This document shows, piece after piece, positions 53,894 through 63,185 of a DNA stretch of 64,000 bases. Position numbers and translations under genes: made by a program. The first letter of the stretch is position 1; each line of letters starts with the position of its first letter. Source of the stretch: Clostridia bacterium (GTDB lineage: Bacteria; Bacillota; Clostridia; Lachnospirales; Lachnospiraceae); assembly GCA_910574255.1 (NCBI GenBank), contig CAJTAK010000001.1, positions 209,779 through 273,778 of the forward strand, given 5' to 3'. The notes under the pieces were generated by a model. It was not told the DNA's origin. It saw nothing but the letters and a program-made list of their open reading frames with translations, and made no database searches.

Positions 53894-54616
53894 ATGATAA
53901 AGGACATCTTGGACACTCATACACACACGTTGGCCAGCGGTCATGCATACAGTACCATTCGGGAGAATGCAAGAGCGGCAGCAAAAAAGGGACTGGAGCT
54001 TCTTGGGATTACAGAGCATGCACCTCGTATGATTGGGAGCTGTGATACGATTTATTTTCAGAATCTGCGAGTAGTGGATCGAAGTGCATATGATGTGGAA
54101 CTTTTGATGGGAGTGGAGCTGAATATTTTGGATGAACAGGGAACTGTGGATCTGGAACATAAAGTATTGAAACAGATGGATCTTGTTATTGCCAGTCTTC
54201 ACACACCTTGCATTAGTCCGGGGGATCGGGAATTTAACACACAGGCATCTATTAACGCCATGAAAAATCCTTATGTCAATATACTGGGGCATCCTGATGA
54301 TTCCCGTTATCCGGTAGATTATCGGGCATTGGTGCAGGCGGCAAAAGAGTATGAGGTTCTTCTGGAATTAAACAACAGTTCTCTTAGACCAGGAGGTTCC
54401 AGAAAGAATGCAAGAGGTTTTGACGAGGAGATGCTGAAGGTCTGCATGGAATATCAGGTACCTATTGTGATTGGCAGCGATGCCCATGTGGACACGGATG
54501 TTGGATGCCATGAGAAGGCGCTTGAGCTTCTGGAGGAAATCGGATTTCCGGAGGAGCTGGTAGTTAACCGCTCTGTGGAAGAGCTGAAAAAATATGCCAA
54601 TCGTTTCCGAAAATAA
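53894..54616 (+). CDS. PHP-domain phosphatase (YcdX-like)
   Basis: 240 aa. Polymerase/histidinol phosphatase fold: DTHTHTLASGHAY (HxH), ITEHAP, GVELNIL, IASLHTPC, ILGHPDD and IGSDAHVD give the metal-binding set of YcdX-type phosphatases. GAGGGGAT upstream. The physiological substrate is unknown. Confidence 0.9.
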   Translation: MIKDILDTHTHTLASGHAYSTIRENARAAAKKGLELLGITEHAPRMIGSCDTIYFQNLRVVDRSAYDVELLMGVELNILDEQGTVDLEHKVLKQMDLVIASLHTPCISPGDREFNTQASINAMKNPYVNILGHPDDSRYPVDYRALVQAAKEYEVLLELNNSSLRPGGSRKNARGFDEEMLKVCMEYQVPIVIGSDAHVDTDVGCHEKALELLEEIGFPEELVVNRSVEELKKYANRFRK

Positions 54617-54702
54617 TATGTAAAACGGTAGACTTCAAGATTTTACTGTGCTAAAATATCTATATGAAAATTTATAGTTGAAATGTATAGAAGGAGAAAG
54701 CC

Positions 54703-54996
54703 GTGAATAAGAAGATAAAGACTGAAGCCGTCGATTTTTTATTTGAGGCAATATTAAGCTTGGAGAATAAAGAAGAGTGTTATACATTTTTTGAGGATGT
54801 CTGCACCATCAATGAGCTGCTGTCGCTGTCCCAGCGTTTTGAGGTGGCTAAGATGCTGCGTGAGCAGAAGACCTATCTGGAAATTGCGGAAAAGACAGGT
54901 GCTTCCACAGCTACCATCAGCCGAGTAAACCGCTCCTTGAATTATGGAAATGACGGTTATGATTTGGTCTTTGAGCGGCTTGAGAAAAAGGCGTAG
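54703..54996 (+). CDS. YerC/YecD-family TrpR-like regulator
   Basis: 97 aa. The TrpR-like DNA-binding core is clear: ECYTFFEDVCTINELLSLSQRFEVAKML, then TYLEIAEKTGASTATISRVNRSL (helix-turn-helix, split by a short loop at about residues 62-82). Common single-copy regulator in Firmicutes; target unknown. GGAGAAAG upstream. Confidence 0.92.
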   Translation: MNKKIKTEAVDFLFEAILSLENKEECYTFFEDVCTINELLSLSQRFEVAKMLREQKTYLEIAEKTGASTATISRVNRSLNYGNDGYDLVFERLEKKA

Positions 54997-55041
54997 CCCA
55001 AAAAAGTCAGTATTGAAAACAGAGTATTCATTACAAAAAAC

Positions 55042-55079
55042 CAGACAGACTTTATTTCCCTGAAGTGCTGTCTGATTTT
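55042..55079 (+). terminator. Terminator after the YerC-like gene
   Basis: CAGACAG (55042-55048) with CTGTCTG (55068-55074), then ATTTT. Confidence 0.6.
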
Positions 55080-55109
55080 CATTGGCTATGTGCCGATGAT
55101 GTTTATAAT

Positions 55110-55988
55110 TTAAGAAACAGAAATTTTTTCACGAAGCGCCCGGATATAATTCGGATCCGTTCCGCAGCAGCCGCCCAGAAGAGAAGCGCCGGCTCTTGCC
55201 AGGGCTTCCATATGTCCGGCAAATTCCTCTGCGCCCATACTGTAAACAGCTTCCCCTGTCTCCGTAATCTTGGGCATTCCGGCATTGGGCTTGGCAATCA
55301 CGGGAATAGATACACGCTTGCGAATTCCGGAGATTACGGCTTCCAACTGATCCGGTCCAACGGAGCAGTTGCAGCCTACGGCCGCAGCGCCTACGGCTTC
55401 CAGCGCTTCTGCCGCATCATAGATACTTCCCCCAAAGAACAGACTTCCGTCAGCTTCCATGGTCAGGCTGCAGAGAACGGGGAGATCACAGACCTCTGCG
55501 GCTGCGTCCAGAATGACCATGGTCTCATCTGCGGCCATCATGGTTTCAGCCACAAGCAGATCCGCACCTGCTTCTGCCAGATAAGTAATCTGCTCTTTGT
55601 AGACTTCAAAAAGTGTATCATAGGGCATTTCGCCCATAGGCTCCATCAATTTTCCCGTGGTGCTGATATCACCGGCCACCAAAGCTTTTCCTTTAGCGGC
55701 TTCTTTTGAAATGCGCACCAGCTCGTAATTCAGGCGTTTGGTTTCCTTAGCCAGGTTATGGCTTCCAAGGCTGATGGGGTTGGCCAGGAAGGTAGGTGCA
55801 TAAACCACATGGGCACCGGCTTCAATGTAGGCCTTCTGTAGTTTGATTAAAGGCTCCGGATGCTCTGCCACCCACTGCTCCGTACAGATTCCTCGTGGCA
55901 TTCCTGCTTTTAATAAATTTGAGCCAGTGGCACCGTCAAGGATCAGAGGGCCTTGTGCCATTCGCTGTTGAAACTCTTGTTTTGTCAT
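55110..55988 (-). CDS. Homocysteine S-methyltransferase family protein
   Basis: 292 aa. Zinc-binding cysteines in GCNCSVGP and GGCCGTDP, N-terminal LDGATGSNL, and VVYAPTFLANP match the Hcy-methyltransferase barrel (as in MmuM and the MetH N-terminal domain). Transfers a methyl group to homocysteine; the donor (S-methylmethionine or a partner corrinoid protein) cannot be read from sequence. Monocistronic. Confidence 0.9.
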   Translation of the reverse strand: MTKQEFQQRMAQGPLILDGATGSNLLKAGMPRGICTEQWVAEHPEPLIKLQKAYIEAGAHVVYAPTFLANPISLGSHNLAKETKRLNYELVRISKEAAKGKALVAGDISTTGKLMEPMGEMPYDTLFEVYKEQITYLAEAGADLLVAETMMAADETMVILDAAAEVCDLPVLCSLTMEADGSLFFGGSIYDAAEALEAVGAAAVGCNCSVGPDQLEAVISGIRKRVSIPVIAKPNAGMPKITETGEAVYSMGAEEFAGHMEALARAGASLLGGCCGTDPNYIRALREKISVS

Positions 55989-56104
55989 ATGAATTCCTCG
56001 CTTTGCATGCTGTAATTGTCAGATTAAATGGTATTTTAGATACCCTGTTAAGTATATAGCAGAAAAGCAGTAGGATGCAAGAGAATTTTAGCCTTCATAA
56101 GCAT

Positions 56105-56133
56105 AGGGGCTGCCTTATTTCCCGACAGCCCCT
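56105..56133. terminator. Hairpin after aspA
   Basis: AGGGGCTG (56105-56112) with CAGCCCCT (56126-56133), 30 bp beyond the aspA stop. T-run weak. Confidence 0.5.
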
Positions 56134-56163
56134 ACATTTATACAAAAGGTGATTATGAAAGCA

Positions 56164-57603
56164 TTATTTTACCTTGTGCAGTAATTCCTTCCCGGAGATG
56201 CCGGGCTCCGTCATATGGACCGGATCCAGGATTTCATTTAATTCCTGCTCAGTTAACAGATTTTCCTGAAGAATTAAGCTGCGTACCGATTCTCCGGTTT
56301 TAATAGCCCTTTTGGCAATATCAGCGGCTTTCTGATAGCCCACGTGGGGGCAGATTGCAGTGATGATGCCGACACTGTTTTCCACAAGATAACGGCACCT
56401 GGTTTCATTGGCGGTGATTCCGGTTACGCAGTTGTCTACAAAGGTTTGGACTGCATAGGCCAGTGTGTCGATAGACTGGAAAATGCAATAAAATATGATT
56501 GGCTCAAAAGCATTAAGCTCCAGCTGTCCTCCCTCGGCAGCCATGGTAATGGTCACGTCATTGCCGATTACATAAAAGGCTACCTGGTTTACCACCTCCG
56601 GAATAACCGGATTGATCTTTCCGGGCATAATGGAGGAACCGTTTTGTCTGGCGGGAAGATTGATTTCGCCAAAGCCGGCTCTGGGGCCGGAGGACATAAG
56701 GCGCAAATCATTGGCAATTTTGGACAAGGTTACGGCGCAGGCTTTGACGGAACCGGATACGGACACAAAGGAGTCCAGATTCTGCGTGGCGTCAATTAAG
56801 TCAAAGGCCTGTATGAATTCCATATCGGATACATTGCTTAAATTGGGAACAATGCGTTTTAAATAAGCTTCATCTGCATTGATTCCGGTGCCTACGGCAG
56901 TGCCGCCCATATTTAGGGAGCGCATCTCGTCCATGGATTTGTCCATGCGGCAGATATCCCGCATAATGGCTGCGGAATAAGCCTTAAATTCCTGTCCCAG
57001 GCGGATGGGAACGGCATCCTGCATCTGGGTTCGGCCCATTTTAATAATATGGTCGAATTCTTCGGCTTTCTTTTCCAGAGCTTTGTGAAGCCGCAGAAGC
57101 TCCTTTTTCAGATTGCTCAGAAGCCGCAGGGAGGTCATTTTGCCGGCTGTGGGAATCACATCATTTGTGGACTGCCCGCAGTTTACATCGTCATTGGGAT
57201 GGACAATATGGTAATCGCCTTTTTTGCCTCCCAGGATTTCGATGGCACGGTTGGCAATTACTTCGTTTGCATTCATATTCAGAGAAGTGCCGGCGCCGCC
57301 CTGAATGGGATCCACAATGAAATCCCGATGAAATTTTCCCGCAAGAATTTCATCACAGGCAAGCACCATGGCCTTGGCCTTAGCTTTATCTAAAATTCCG
57401 ATTTCACAGTTTGTGATAGCGGCGGCCTTCTTAATGTATGCCATGCTGTTGATAAATTCCGGATGCATGGCCAGACCGGTAATATGGAAATTTTCAGCGG
57501 CCCGCAGGGATTGGACACCGTAATATACATTTTCCGGAATATCCTTGGAGCCGATGGAGTCTTGTTCTACACGATACTCTTCTGGATTTGCTGCATGTTC
57601 CAT
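56164..57603 (-). CDS. aspA: Aspartate ammonia-lyase
   Basis: 479 aa from ATG 57603 (MEHAANPEEYRVEQDSIG); the upstream start at 57651 would overlap the ATPase gene. Splits aspartate into fumarate and ammonia. Signature GSSIMPGKINP is intact, with GGAGTSLNMNANEV and HPNDDVNCGQSTNDV typical of AspA. It is last in the operon that starts with asparaginase, so imported Asn/Asp is fed to fumarate. Confidence 0.95.
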   Translation of the reverse strand: MEHAANPEEYRVEQDSIGSKDIPENVYYGVQSLRAAENFHITGLAMHPEFINSMAYIKKAAAITNCEIGILDKAKAKAMVLACDEILAGKFHRDFIVDPIQGGAGTSLNMNANEVIANRAIEILGGKKGDYHIVHPNDDVNCGQSTNDVIPTAGKMTSLRLLSNLKKELLRLHKALEKKAEEFDHIIKMGRTQMQDAVPIRLGQEFKAYSAAIMRDICRMDKSMDEMRSLNMGGTAVGTGINADEAYLKRIVPNLSNVSDMEFIQAFDLIDATQNLDSFVSVSGSVKACAVTLSKIANDLRLMSSGPRAGFGEINLPARQNGSSIMPGKINPVIPEVVNQVAFYVIGNDVTITMAAEGGQLELNAFEPIIFYCIFQSIDTLAYAVQTFVDNCVTGITANETRCRYLVENSVGIITAICPHVGYQKAADIAKRAIKTGESVRSLILQENLLTEQELNEILDPVHMTEPGISGKELLHKVK

Positions 57604-57610
57604 AGCTTTT

Positions 57611-58345
57611 TTATTCTCCGATAAAATTAAGGAATTTGGCGATACGTTCATTTTCTTTTCTTACGGTGGAGAAAAACTCCTCTGCGGTAACATCCGCTTC
57701 CATGGAGCCTTTGTCCATAAAAATAATGCGGCTGGCTGCGTGCTTTGCAAATTGCATTTCATGGGTAACACACAGCATACAGACACCTTCCGTAGCAAGG
57801 TTCTCCAGGATTTTCAGTACTTCACTGGTCATCTCGGGATCCAGGGCGGAGGTTATCTCATCCAGCAGTAAGGCTTTGGGGTTCATCATGAGGGCCCGGG
57901 CGATAGCGATTCGCTGCTGTTCACCGCCGGATAGTTCATTATGCAAAGCCTTGGCCTTGGATTCCAGCCCGACCTTTTTGAGATAATGGATGGCTTTTTC
58001 TTCCGCCTCGGCTTTGTCCATTTTCAGCAGCTTAACAGGACTCATGGTTAGATTCTGCATCACATTCAGATGGGGGAACAGTACGGTGCGCTGGAAAACC
58101 ATTCCGCAATCCAGACGGATATCACGAAGGTTCTTTTTTTCTTTTACGGAGCGTCCGTTTACCAGAATATCTCCCTCATCGACCGTTTCCAGTCCATTGA
58201 TGCAGCGAAGCAGCGTACTTTTTCCGGTACCGCTGGGGCCTAAGAGGACGGTGACGCCCTCCTGGTTGAATTCAACATGAAAATTTTTTAATACGGTTAA
58301 AGTTCCAAAGCTTTTTGTAACATTTTTAACTTCGATCATTGCCAT
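57611..58345 (-). CDS. Polar amino-acid ABC transporter ATP-binding protein
   Basis: 244 aa from ATG 58345 (GGAAGGTGG about 8 nt upstream; the longer frame to 58441 runs through hairpins). Walker A GPSGTGKST, Q-loop VFQRTVLFPHL, signature LSGGEQQR, Walker B ALLLDEITSALDP, H-loop CVTHEMQ: GlnQ/HisP subfamily. Works with the two permeases and the binding protein upstream. Eight bases before aspA. Confidence 0.93.
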   Translation of the reverse strand: MAMIEVKNVTKSFGTLTVLKNFHVEFNQEGVTVLLGPSGTGKSTLLRCINGLETVDEGDILVNGRSVKEKKNLRDIRLDCGMVFQRTVLFPHLNVMQNLTMSPVKLLKMDKAEAEEKAIHYLKKVGLESKAKALHNELSGGEQQRIAIARALMMNPKALLLDEITSALDPEMTSEVLKILENLATEGVCMLCVTHEMQFAKHAASRIIFMDKGSMEADVTAEEFFSTVRKENERIAKFLNFIGE

Positions 58346-58369
58346 TTCTTTTACCACCTTCCCGGTTAT

Positions 58370-58428
58370 ATCATGAATCAGAGATTCATGATCATCATTC
58401 GTCGTTCGTTGAATATGCAAGCATATTC
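58370..58428 (-). promoter_or_regulatory. Two intercistronic hairpins before the ATPase gene
   Basis: ATCATGAATC/GATTCATGAT (58370-58392, 3-nt loop) and GAATATGC/GCATATTC (58411-58428, 2-nt loop) lie in the 104-bp gap, the longest inside the transporter part of the operon. They may set mRNA processing or relative expression. Confidence 0.55.
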
Positions 58429-58449
58429 CCCTCACTAACACTCATTATC

Positions 58450-59115
58450 CTAATAGTTAAACGACAGCTTCTTTTCCAGATCTCTGGCCAGCTTTGACAA
58501 AGGACTGGAAAGAATGTAATAAATCAAGAATACTATGCCATAAATCATAAATGGTTTCAGTGTCCGCAGGGCCAGATTCTGTCCAAGCTTGGTCAGATCC
58601 ATAATTCCAATCAATGCCACCAGAGAAGAGCACTGGAGCTGGCTGATATACAGGGTAATCGCCTGGGGAATCAGAAGCCGGAAGGCTTGTCTGGCAATCA
58701 CATGGATGAAAGTGGAAGTGGAGCTGTGTCCCAATGCCAATCCTGCTTCCCACTGTCCCTGAGGGATGGCAGAGATGGAATTGTGCACCAGTACGGCCAT
58801 AAATGCGGCCGTGTTCAGGGATATGGCCAATATTGCGGCCGGATAGGGGTCAAGCATAATACTGCTGACCATAGGAAGGCCATAATAAATCAAAAACAGC
58901 TGTGTAACAAGGGGGGAATTGCGCAAAGGCTCAATAATAATCAGCGGCAGTGCGGAGATTGCTCTGTTCTTGGAACAGCGTACAATTCCCAGGGCAATTC
59001 CCAGTATGCTTCCGATAATCAGGGATGCAATTGTGATATAAAGGGTGACGCCTGCTGCCCGAAGGAACTGCATGGCATCATTACCTGTCAGAGTTGCATA
59101 ATCGTAAAATGACAT
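58450..59115 (-). CDS. Polar amino-acid ABC transporter permease
   Basis: 221 aa. HisM/GlnP-type permease: N-terminal TLYITIASLIIGSILGIALG, IEPLRNSPLVTQLFLIYYGLP, and the EAA-type loop QGQWEAGLALGHSS. Four to five membrane helices. 11 bp after the other permease gene. Probably forms a heterodimer with it. Confidence 0.93.
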   Translation of the reverse strand: MSFYDYATLTGNDAMQFLRAAGVTLYITIASLIIGSILGIALGIVRCSKNRAISALPLIIIEPLRNSPLVTQLFLIYYGLPMVSSIMLDPYPAAILAISLNTAAFMAVLVHNSISAIPQGQWEAGLALGHSSTSTFIHVIARQAFRLLIPQAITLYISQLQCSSLVALIGIMDLTKLGQNLALRTLKPFMIYGIVFLIYYILSSPLSKLARDLEKKLSFNY

Positions 59116-59126
59116 ATTCGTTCCTC

Positions 59127-59792
59127 CTACAGTACAATATGTATCTTCTTGTCCACTAATTTAGCGAGAAAAGAGATAATGTAAGTAAAGATACAGTAGC
59201 AAAGCAGAATCAATAAGTAGATTTCAAATGGTCTGGAGGTTCTTCCCACAATAATCTTGGCAGCTCCCATGGTCTCTACCACTGTGATGGAAAAGCACAC
59301 GGAGGAGGTGAGCACAAGATTGATGAAATTATTTACCAGAGATTTGAAGGCAAGCCGGAAGGCAATGGGCAGGACGAAAAGCTGCAGAGTCTGCACTTTT
59401 CCGTATCCCAGAGCTGCCGCACATTCATAATATTCTTTTTTTACCGCCATAAGGCCGGAGCGGATAATCTCACAGTTTTGAGCGCTGGTGTTGATCCCCA
59501 GGGCAATGATTGCCGTAGAGATAGCGCCCGTCTGGATTCCAAGTACCGGAAGACCGTAATAAAAGAAGAATAATTGTACCAGAAAAGGGGTGTTGCGCAG
59601 AATATCAACAAATATTGTGGCAATGCCTTTTACTAGTTTGTTGTGGGACTGGCGGCAAAGAGCCAGAACAGTACCTAACAGGAAGCCGATGACCAGGCAT
59701 CCTAAAACAATCAGTAAGGTAGTTTTCATTCCTTCAATCAGCATGTCGCCATACCTGTTCAGAAAGTTAAAATTTAGTTTATACATGTGCAT
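59127..59792 (-). CDS. Polar amino-acid ABC transporter permease
   Basis: 221 aa. Same family as the next gene: GMKTTLLIVLGCLVIGFLLG, ILRNTPFLVQLFFFYYGLP, and EAA loop KKEYYECAAALGYG. 24 bp after the binding-protein gene. Confidence 0.93.
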   Translation of the reverse strand: MHMYKLNFNFLNRYGDMLIEGMKTTLLIVLGCLVIGFLLGTVLALCRQSHNKLVKGIATIFVDILRNTPFLVQLFFFYYGLPVLGIQTGAISTAIIALGINTSAQNCEIIRSGLMAVKKEYYECAAALGYGKVQTLQLFVLPIAFRLAFKSLVNNFINLVLTSSVCFSITVVETMGAAKIIVGRTSRPFEIYLLILLCYCIFTYIISFLAKLVDKKIHIVL

Positions 59793-59816
59793 CCCCCTTT
59801 CCGGTTCGCCGGATCA

Positions 59817-60677
59817 TTACCAGATGTAATCTAACTCAGCCGGTTCGGTTCCCCACCATTTTTCATAGGTTTCTGCCTGCCATCCGGAGCTGATCTGCCA
59901 GGATACGAACATATCCAGGTAACGAACGAATTCCATGTCACCCTTGCGGCATACAACGCAGATGGGATCGGAGGTATAAAGGCCATCCTGTGCCTCGAGC
60001 TTATCATTCTGGGAAGCTGCATAGTCTACTACGGTGTTGTCTTCAAAGGAAGCATCCGCTTTGCCCTGCTCTAACTGCAGAACGGAATCCGTAAAGTTAT
60101 CTACATAAAGGATATTGGCATTGGGGGCGTACTGTGTTACAAGAGCCTCGCCGGTAGAGCCGCGGTTTACGGATACATTGATGCTGGGATCGTTCAGGTC
60201 CTCGATGGTGTGCAGGTTCGAGCCTGCTGCGGTAATCATTTTAACGCCGCAGCGCAGATACGGCATGGTAAAATCAACGGTCTGAGCACGCTCCAGATTG
60301 CCGGTGGTATTGGCAAAGAGTACATCCACACGACCGGAGGTCAGAGCCGGAAGGCGGGTTTCGGCATCCACATTCTGAATTTCAACCTCGACTCCAAGTA
60401 CTTCACCCAGGCGGTATGCCCAGTCTACATCGTAACCCATGGGATTGCCGCTGTCATCGGTAAAGCCGATGGGAGCGCCGTTTAAGGAACATCCGATTAC
60501 GATTTTTCCCTCTGCTAAAATAGCGTCTAATGTGGGGCTGCCGCTTCCGGATTCTGCTGCGGCACCGCCTGCTGCGTTGGAACCTGCGGATTTGGAACCG
60601 CATCCGATTAATAAGGCTGCCAGCATACTTATGGTTAACAGGGCCGTCATAAACTTTTTCGTATTTTGTTTCTTCAT
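59817..60677 (-). CDS. Amino-acid ABC transporter substrate-binding lipoprotein
   Basis: 286 aa. Lipobox LIGC near residue 26; SBP_bac_3 fold with GCSLNGAPIGFTDDSGNPMGYDVD, DVLFANTTGNLERAQTVDFTMPY and NRGSTGEAL. Context (asparaginase, AspA) suggests acidic amino acids, asparagine or an Asp-containing peptide as ligand; inference only. Confidence 0.92.
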   Translation of the reverse strand: MKKQNTKKFMTALLTISMLAALLIGCGSKSAGSNAAGGAAAESGSGSPTLDAILAEGKIVIGCSLNGAPIGFTDDSGNPMGYDVDWAYRLGEVLGVEVEIQNVDAETRLPALTSGRVDVLFANTTGNLERAQTVDFTMPYLRCGVKMITAAGSNLHTIEDLNDPSINVSVNRGSTGEALVTQYAPNANILYVDNFTDSVLQLEQGKADASFEDNTVVDYAASQNDKLEAQDGLYTSDPICVVCRKGDMEFVRYLDMFVSWQISSGWQAETYEKWWGTEPAELDYIW

Positions 60678-60709
60678 TCTATCTTCTCCTATTGTAAGTT
60701 TTGTTCAAG

Positions 60710-61885
60710 TTACTTTTCTACCATAAACGGGATTCTGGACATCTGTTTTGGTCCATCCTCCGTAATCAGGTATCCTTCTTCTAACCTCATTCCGCCCACC
60801 GTATCATCCTCAAAGAGAGGAATATCAATGGAGATCACCATGTTCTTCTCAATAACAGTGGTACTGGAAGGTCCAAGGATAGGGGGTTCAAATTCAATGA
60901 CACCGACACTGTGAAGTCCGGAATACATAAAATTCTTTTCATATCCGGCCTCTGCCATGATTTTTCGTCCCATGGCTTCCACTTCACTGCCAACGTTTCC
61001 GGGAATCAGATTTTTACTGCAGGTTTCCTGTGCATGAATCATAGCTTCTACGGCTGCTTTTACCTCTGGCTTTGGATTACCCAAAAGAATGGTACGGGCA
61101 ATAGCGCCGTGGTATCCTTCATATCTGGGAGCTAAGGTAATTACGACAGCATCATTTTCTTCAATCACTCTTGTTGTTGTTCTGGCCAAAATGTGTTTTG
61201 CATTGGGACCGGAGGAAATAATAGGATCAATACCATATCCCTCGGCTCCGGCTTTCCGCATAACATACTCCGCTTCCGCAGCAAGCTCACGCTCGGTGAT
61301 GCCGGGTCTTACGGCCTTGATAGCAGCCTGCATTCCCAGCTCGGCAATTTCATAGGCTTTGCAGATAACGGCAATCTCGCTTTCGGATTTTATACCTCTC
61401 ATAGGTTCTATGAGTTTATCTGCTTCTATGATTTTTGCAGGAGAGCAGGCATTCAGCATCGCTTCATAAATAGCAGCGCCCATGTGGACCTTGGGAGCGA
61501 ATCCTACTTTTTTGGGACCGCCGGGTATGTATTGATTGAGGATCTCTTTGAGGGGAACCACAACGCTAAAGGGATAATCTTCGTCCTCAGCAGAAAATTC
61601 ACTTAAAACTACAATGTCCTTTACGGCGGAACGCTCCCTGGCATAGCCATCTGTTTCGGGACCAACCAGAAGCAGCGGATCCCTATCCTGCAGGAAGAGC
61701 ACAAGTGCGGGCTCAAAATGGGTTTGAAGGTCTGCATAATATCTTGCGTAAGCGTTTCCGTAGGTTGCCCTCTCATCGCTGTAGGTTAAAATCATATCCA
61801 GATCATGTTCTTTCATAATCTTTCGAACCTTGTCCCACCGCACGGGATATTCTTCTCTTGGAATTCTCACAAATTTTTGTTCCAT
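60710..61885 (-). CDS. M24-family peptidase (Xaa-Pro dipeptidase-like)
   Basis: 391 aa. Creatinase/prolidase N-terminal domain, then the M24 pita-bread fold. Some metal ligands look altered: AVVITLAPRYEGYHGAIARTILLG stands where xxDxGxxxxGYxxDxTRT is usual, so the first Asp ligands are not obvious. HSVGVIEFEPP and VISIDIPLF are present. It may be a peptidase with changed chemistry or a creatinase-like hydrolase. It lies in the asparagine operon, 32 bp before the binding-protein gene. Confidence 0.8.
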   Translation of the reverse strand: MEQKFVRIPREEYPVRWDKVRKIMKEHDLDMILTYSDERATYGNAYARYYADLQTHFEPALVLFLQDRDPLLLVGPETDGYARERSAVKDIVVLSEFSAEDEDYPFSVVVPLKEILNQYIPGGPKKVGFAPKVHMGAAIYEAMLNACSPAKIIEADKLIEPMRGIKSESEIAVICKAYEIAELGMQAAIKAVRPGITERELAAEAEYVMRKAGAEGYGIDPIISSGPNAKHILARTTTRVIEENDAVVITLAPRYEGYHGAIARTILLGNPKPEVKAAVEAMIHAQETCSKNLIPGNVGSEVEAMGRKIMAEAGYEKNFMYSGLHSVGVIEFEPPILGPSSTTVIEKNMVISIDIPLFEDDTVGGMRLEEGYLITEDGPKQMSRIPFMVEK

Positions 61886-61947
61886 AAGATTTTTAATCTC
61901 CTTAATGCTTATAGATTGATAGAAATAGTCTTATAAAGGCCAGACTA

Positions 61948-62955
61948 TTAAGTTTCGTGTGTCAGCCTGAATACAGCCTTTCGAAAGCCCACCTCCTCTC
62001 TGTTGTCATTCAGGATAATATCGGAATAAGCTTCCTTTATTTTTTCAGTAATTCTGGAATCATGATAGCCAAGCTGGTCAAAAACCTGCAGCACAATAGC
62101 GGCGAACTCGTCATGGCTTCCATCTATGATTTTTGCTGCAATTCCAAGTCCCAGAGAACGGATTCCTATGGCATAAACACCTAAGGCGCCGCTTTTTCCA
62201 ATTAAATCGGGACTTGAAGTGAGAATGGAGCAGATAATGTCTTTTCCGGCAATCATGTTTGGATATTTGTGGAGGATGTTCATATTGTTTTCAACTGCAT
62301 TTCGAAGACTGATGTCTTTAATAAGCTCAGGCTGTGACAGACGCAGATAAGAGGTTGCAATGGTATAAAAGGGAACGGCATAAACCGGAACACCGCAGCC
62401 GTCCACGCCGATCCGGATATGGGATGCCGGGACATCGGTCATCTGCGAGATGACTTCCAGGATTTCTTTTTGGGTTTTGCTTTCCCGTTTCCAGTAATCC
62501 TCTGCGGGTTCTCCCAGTTCACGGGCAAGAAGCATCATCCCCAAGTGCTTGCCGGAGCAGTTATGATATATTTTGCGCATGGGCATATGTGCGCCTATGA
62601 GCTGTTCTTTGCGTGCGGCCCGGTTGGGGTAAGTGGGGAGCATAACCATTTGCTCCTCTTTTAATTCTGTTTTAGCCAAAATGGATTCCAAGATGCGGAC
62701 ATGATCTTCATCCGCCCAATGGGAGCCGGAGAAGATGGCTGTCTCTTCCTCAGTTAATCCATACTTTTTGTCCACTCCATGAAGCAGAACGGGAAGGGAT
62801 TGTATAGGCTTAGAGGCGCTTCGATAAAAGCAGAGCCAGTCCGTATCACCTGCGGAGGCTAAAATCCCCTGGCTGTTTACTGCACACACGGTTCCGTAAT
62901 GGATACATTCCAATATACCTGCCCGGTATTCTTCAAATAATGCCTGCGTATTCAT
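61948..62955 (-). CDS. L-asparaginase II family protein
   Basis: 335 aa from ATG 62955 (AAGGAAAGGAA upstream). The sequence (RSASKPIQSLPVLL, FSGSHWADEDHVRILESIL, HNCSGKHLGMM, GVDGCGVPVYAVPFY, GKSGALGVYAIG) matches the asparaginase II family (PF06089), distinct from AnsA/AnsB. Deamidates asparagine to aspartate for AspA. First gene of the operon. The frame extends upstream through three 17-residue repeats to 63162, but the good ribosome binding site and the family's usual start favour 62955. Confidence 0.85.
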   Translation of the reverse strand: MNTQALFEEYRAGILECIHYGTVCAVNSQGILASAGDTDWLCFYRSASKPIQSLPVLLHGVDKKYGLTEEETAIFSGSHWADEDHVRILESILAKTELKEEQMVMLPTYPNRAARKEQLIGAHMPMRKIYHNCSGKHLGMMLLARELGEPAEDYWKRESKTQKEILEVISQMTDVPASHIRIGVDGCGVPVYAVPFYTIATSYLRLSQPELIKDISLRNAVENNMNILHKYPNMIAGKDIICSILTSSPDLIGKSGALGVYAIGIRSLGLGIAAKIIDGSHDEFAAIVLQVFDQLGYHDSRITEKIKEAYSDIILNDNREEVGFRKAVFRLTHET

Positions 62956-62971
62956 TGTTGAATTCCTTTCC

Positions 62972-63101
62972 TTAATTTGCACATGCTTTTTGTGCATAGA
63001 GGTATACCCGAAGGATGTTTCTTTAATTTGCACATGCTTTTTGTGCATAGAGGTATACCCGAAGGGTGTTTCTTTAATTTGCACATGCTTTTTGTGCATA
63101 G
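62972..63101. repeat. 51-bp tandem repeat (about 2.6 copies) in the asparaginase leader
   Basis: TTAATTTGCACATGC recurs at 62972, 63023 and 63074 (period 51). Each unit holds the inverted repeat TGCACA-N7-TGTGCA and, in the full copies, GGTATACC. It lies between the predicted promoter and the start codon. A similar half-site (AAATTGCACAT) is at 63214. Probable operators or leader hairpins. Confidence 0.75.
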
Positions 63102-63116
63102 CAATAAAAAAGCAAA

Positions 63117-63144
63117 ATATTACTGAAAAATATGGAATTATCAA
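63117..63144 (-). promoter_or_regulatory. Predicted sigma-A promoter of the asparaginase operon
   Basis: On the minus strand TTGATA (63139-63144), 16 bp, TAATAT (63117-63122), directly before the tandem repeats. Confidence 0.5.
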
Positions 63145-63156
63145 ATTGCTTTTTTC

Positions 63157-63185
63157 TTGCATTTTTTTACAAAATATAGTATAAT
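63157..63185 (+). promoter_or_regulatory. Predicted sigma-A promoter toward the AraC-type gene
   Basis: TTGCAT, 17 bp, TATAAT. It leaves a ~200-nt leader before the regulator start; 63186-63377 shows no other gene. Confidence 0.55.

Noticed and set aside
55065-55709. 214-codon ORF on the plus strand
   Set aside because: Lies opposite the homocysteine methyltransferase gene, whose cysteine motifs and codon use are clear.
62972-63101. CRISPR array
   Set aside because: The 51-bp units are fully repeated without variable spacers and there are no cas genes.
62956-63162. N-terminal extension of the asparaginase with three 17-residue repeats
   Set aside because: The good ribosome binding site and family start are at 62955, and the repeats look like operator palindromes.
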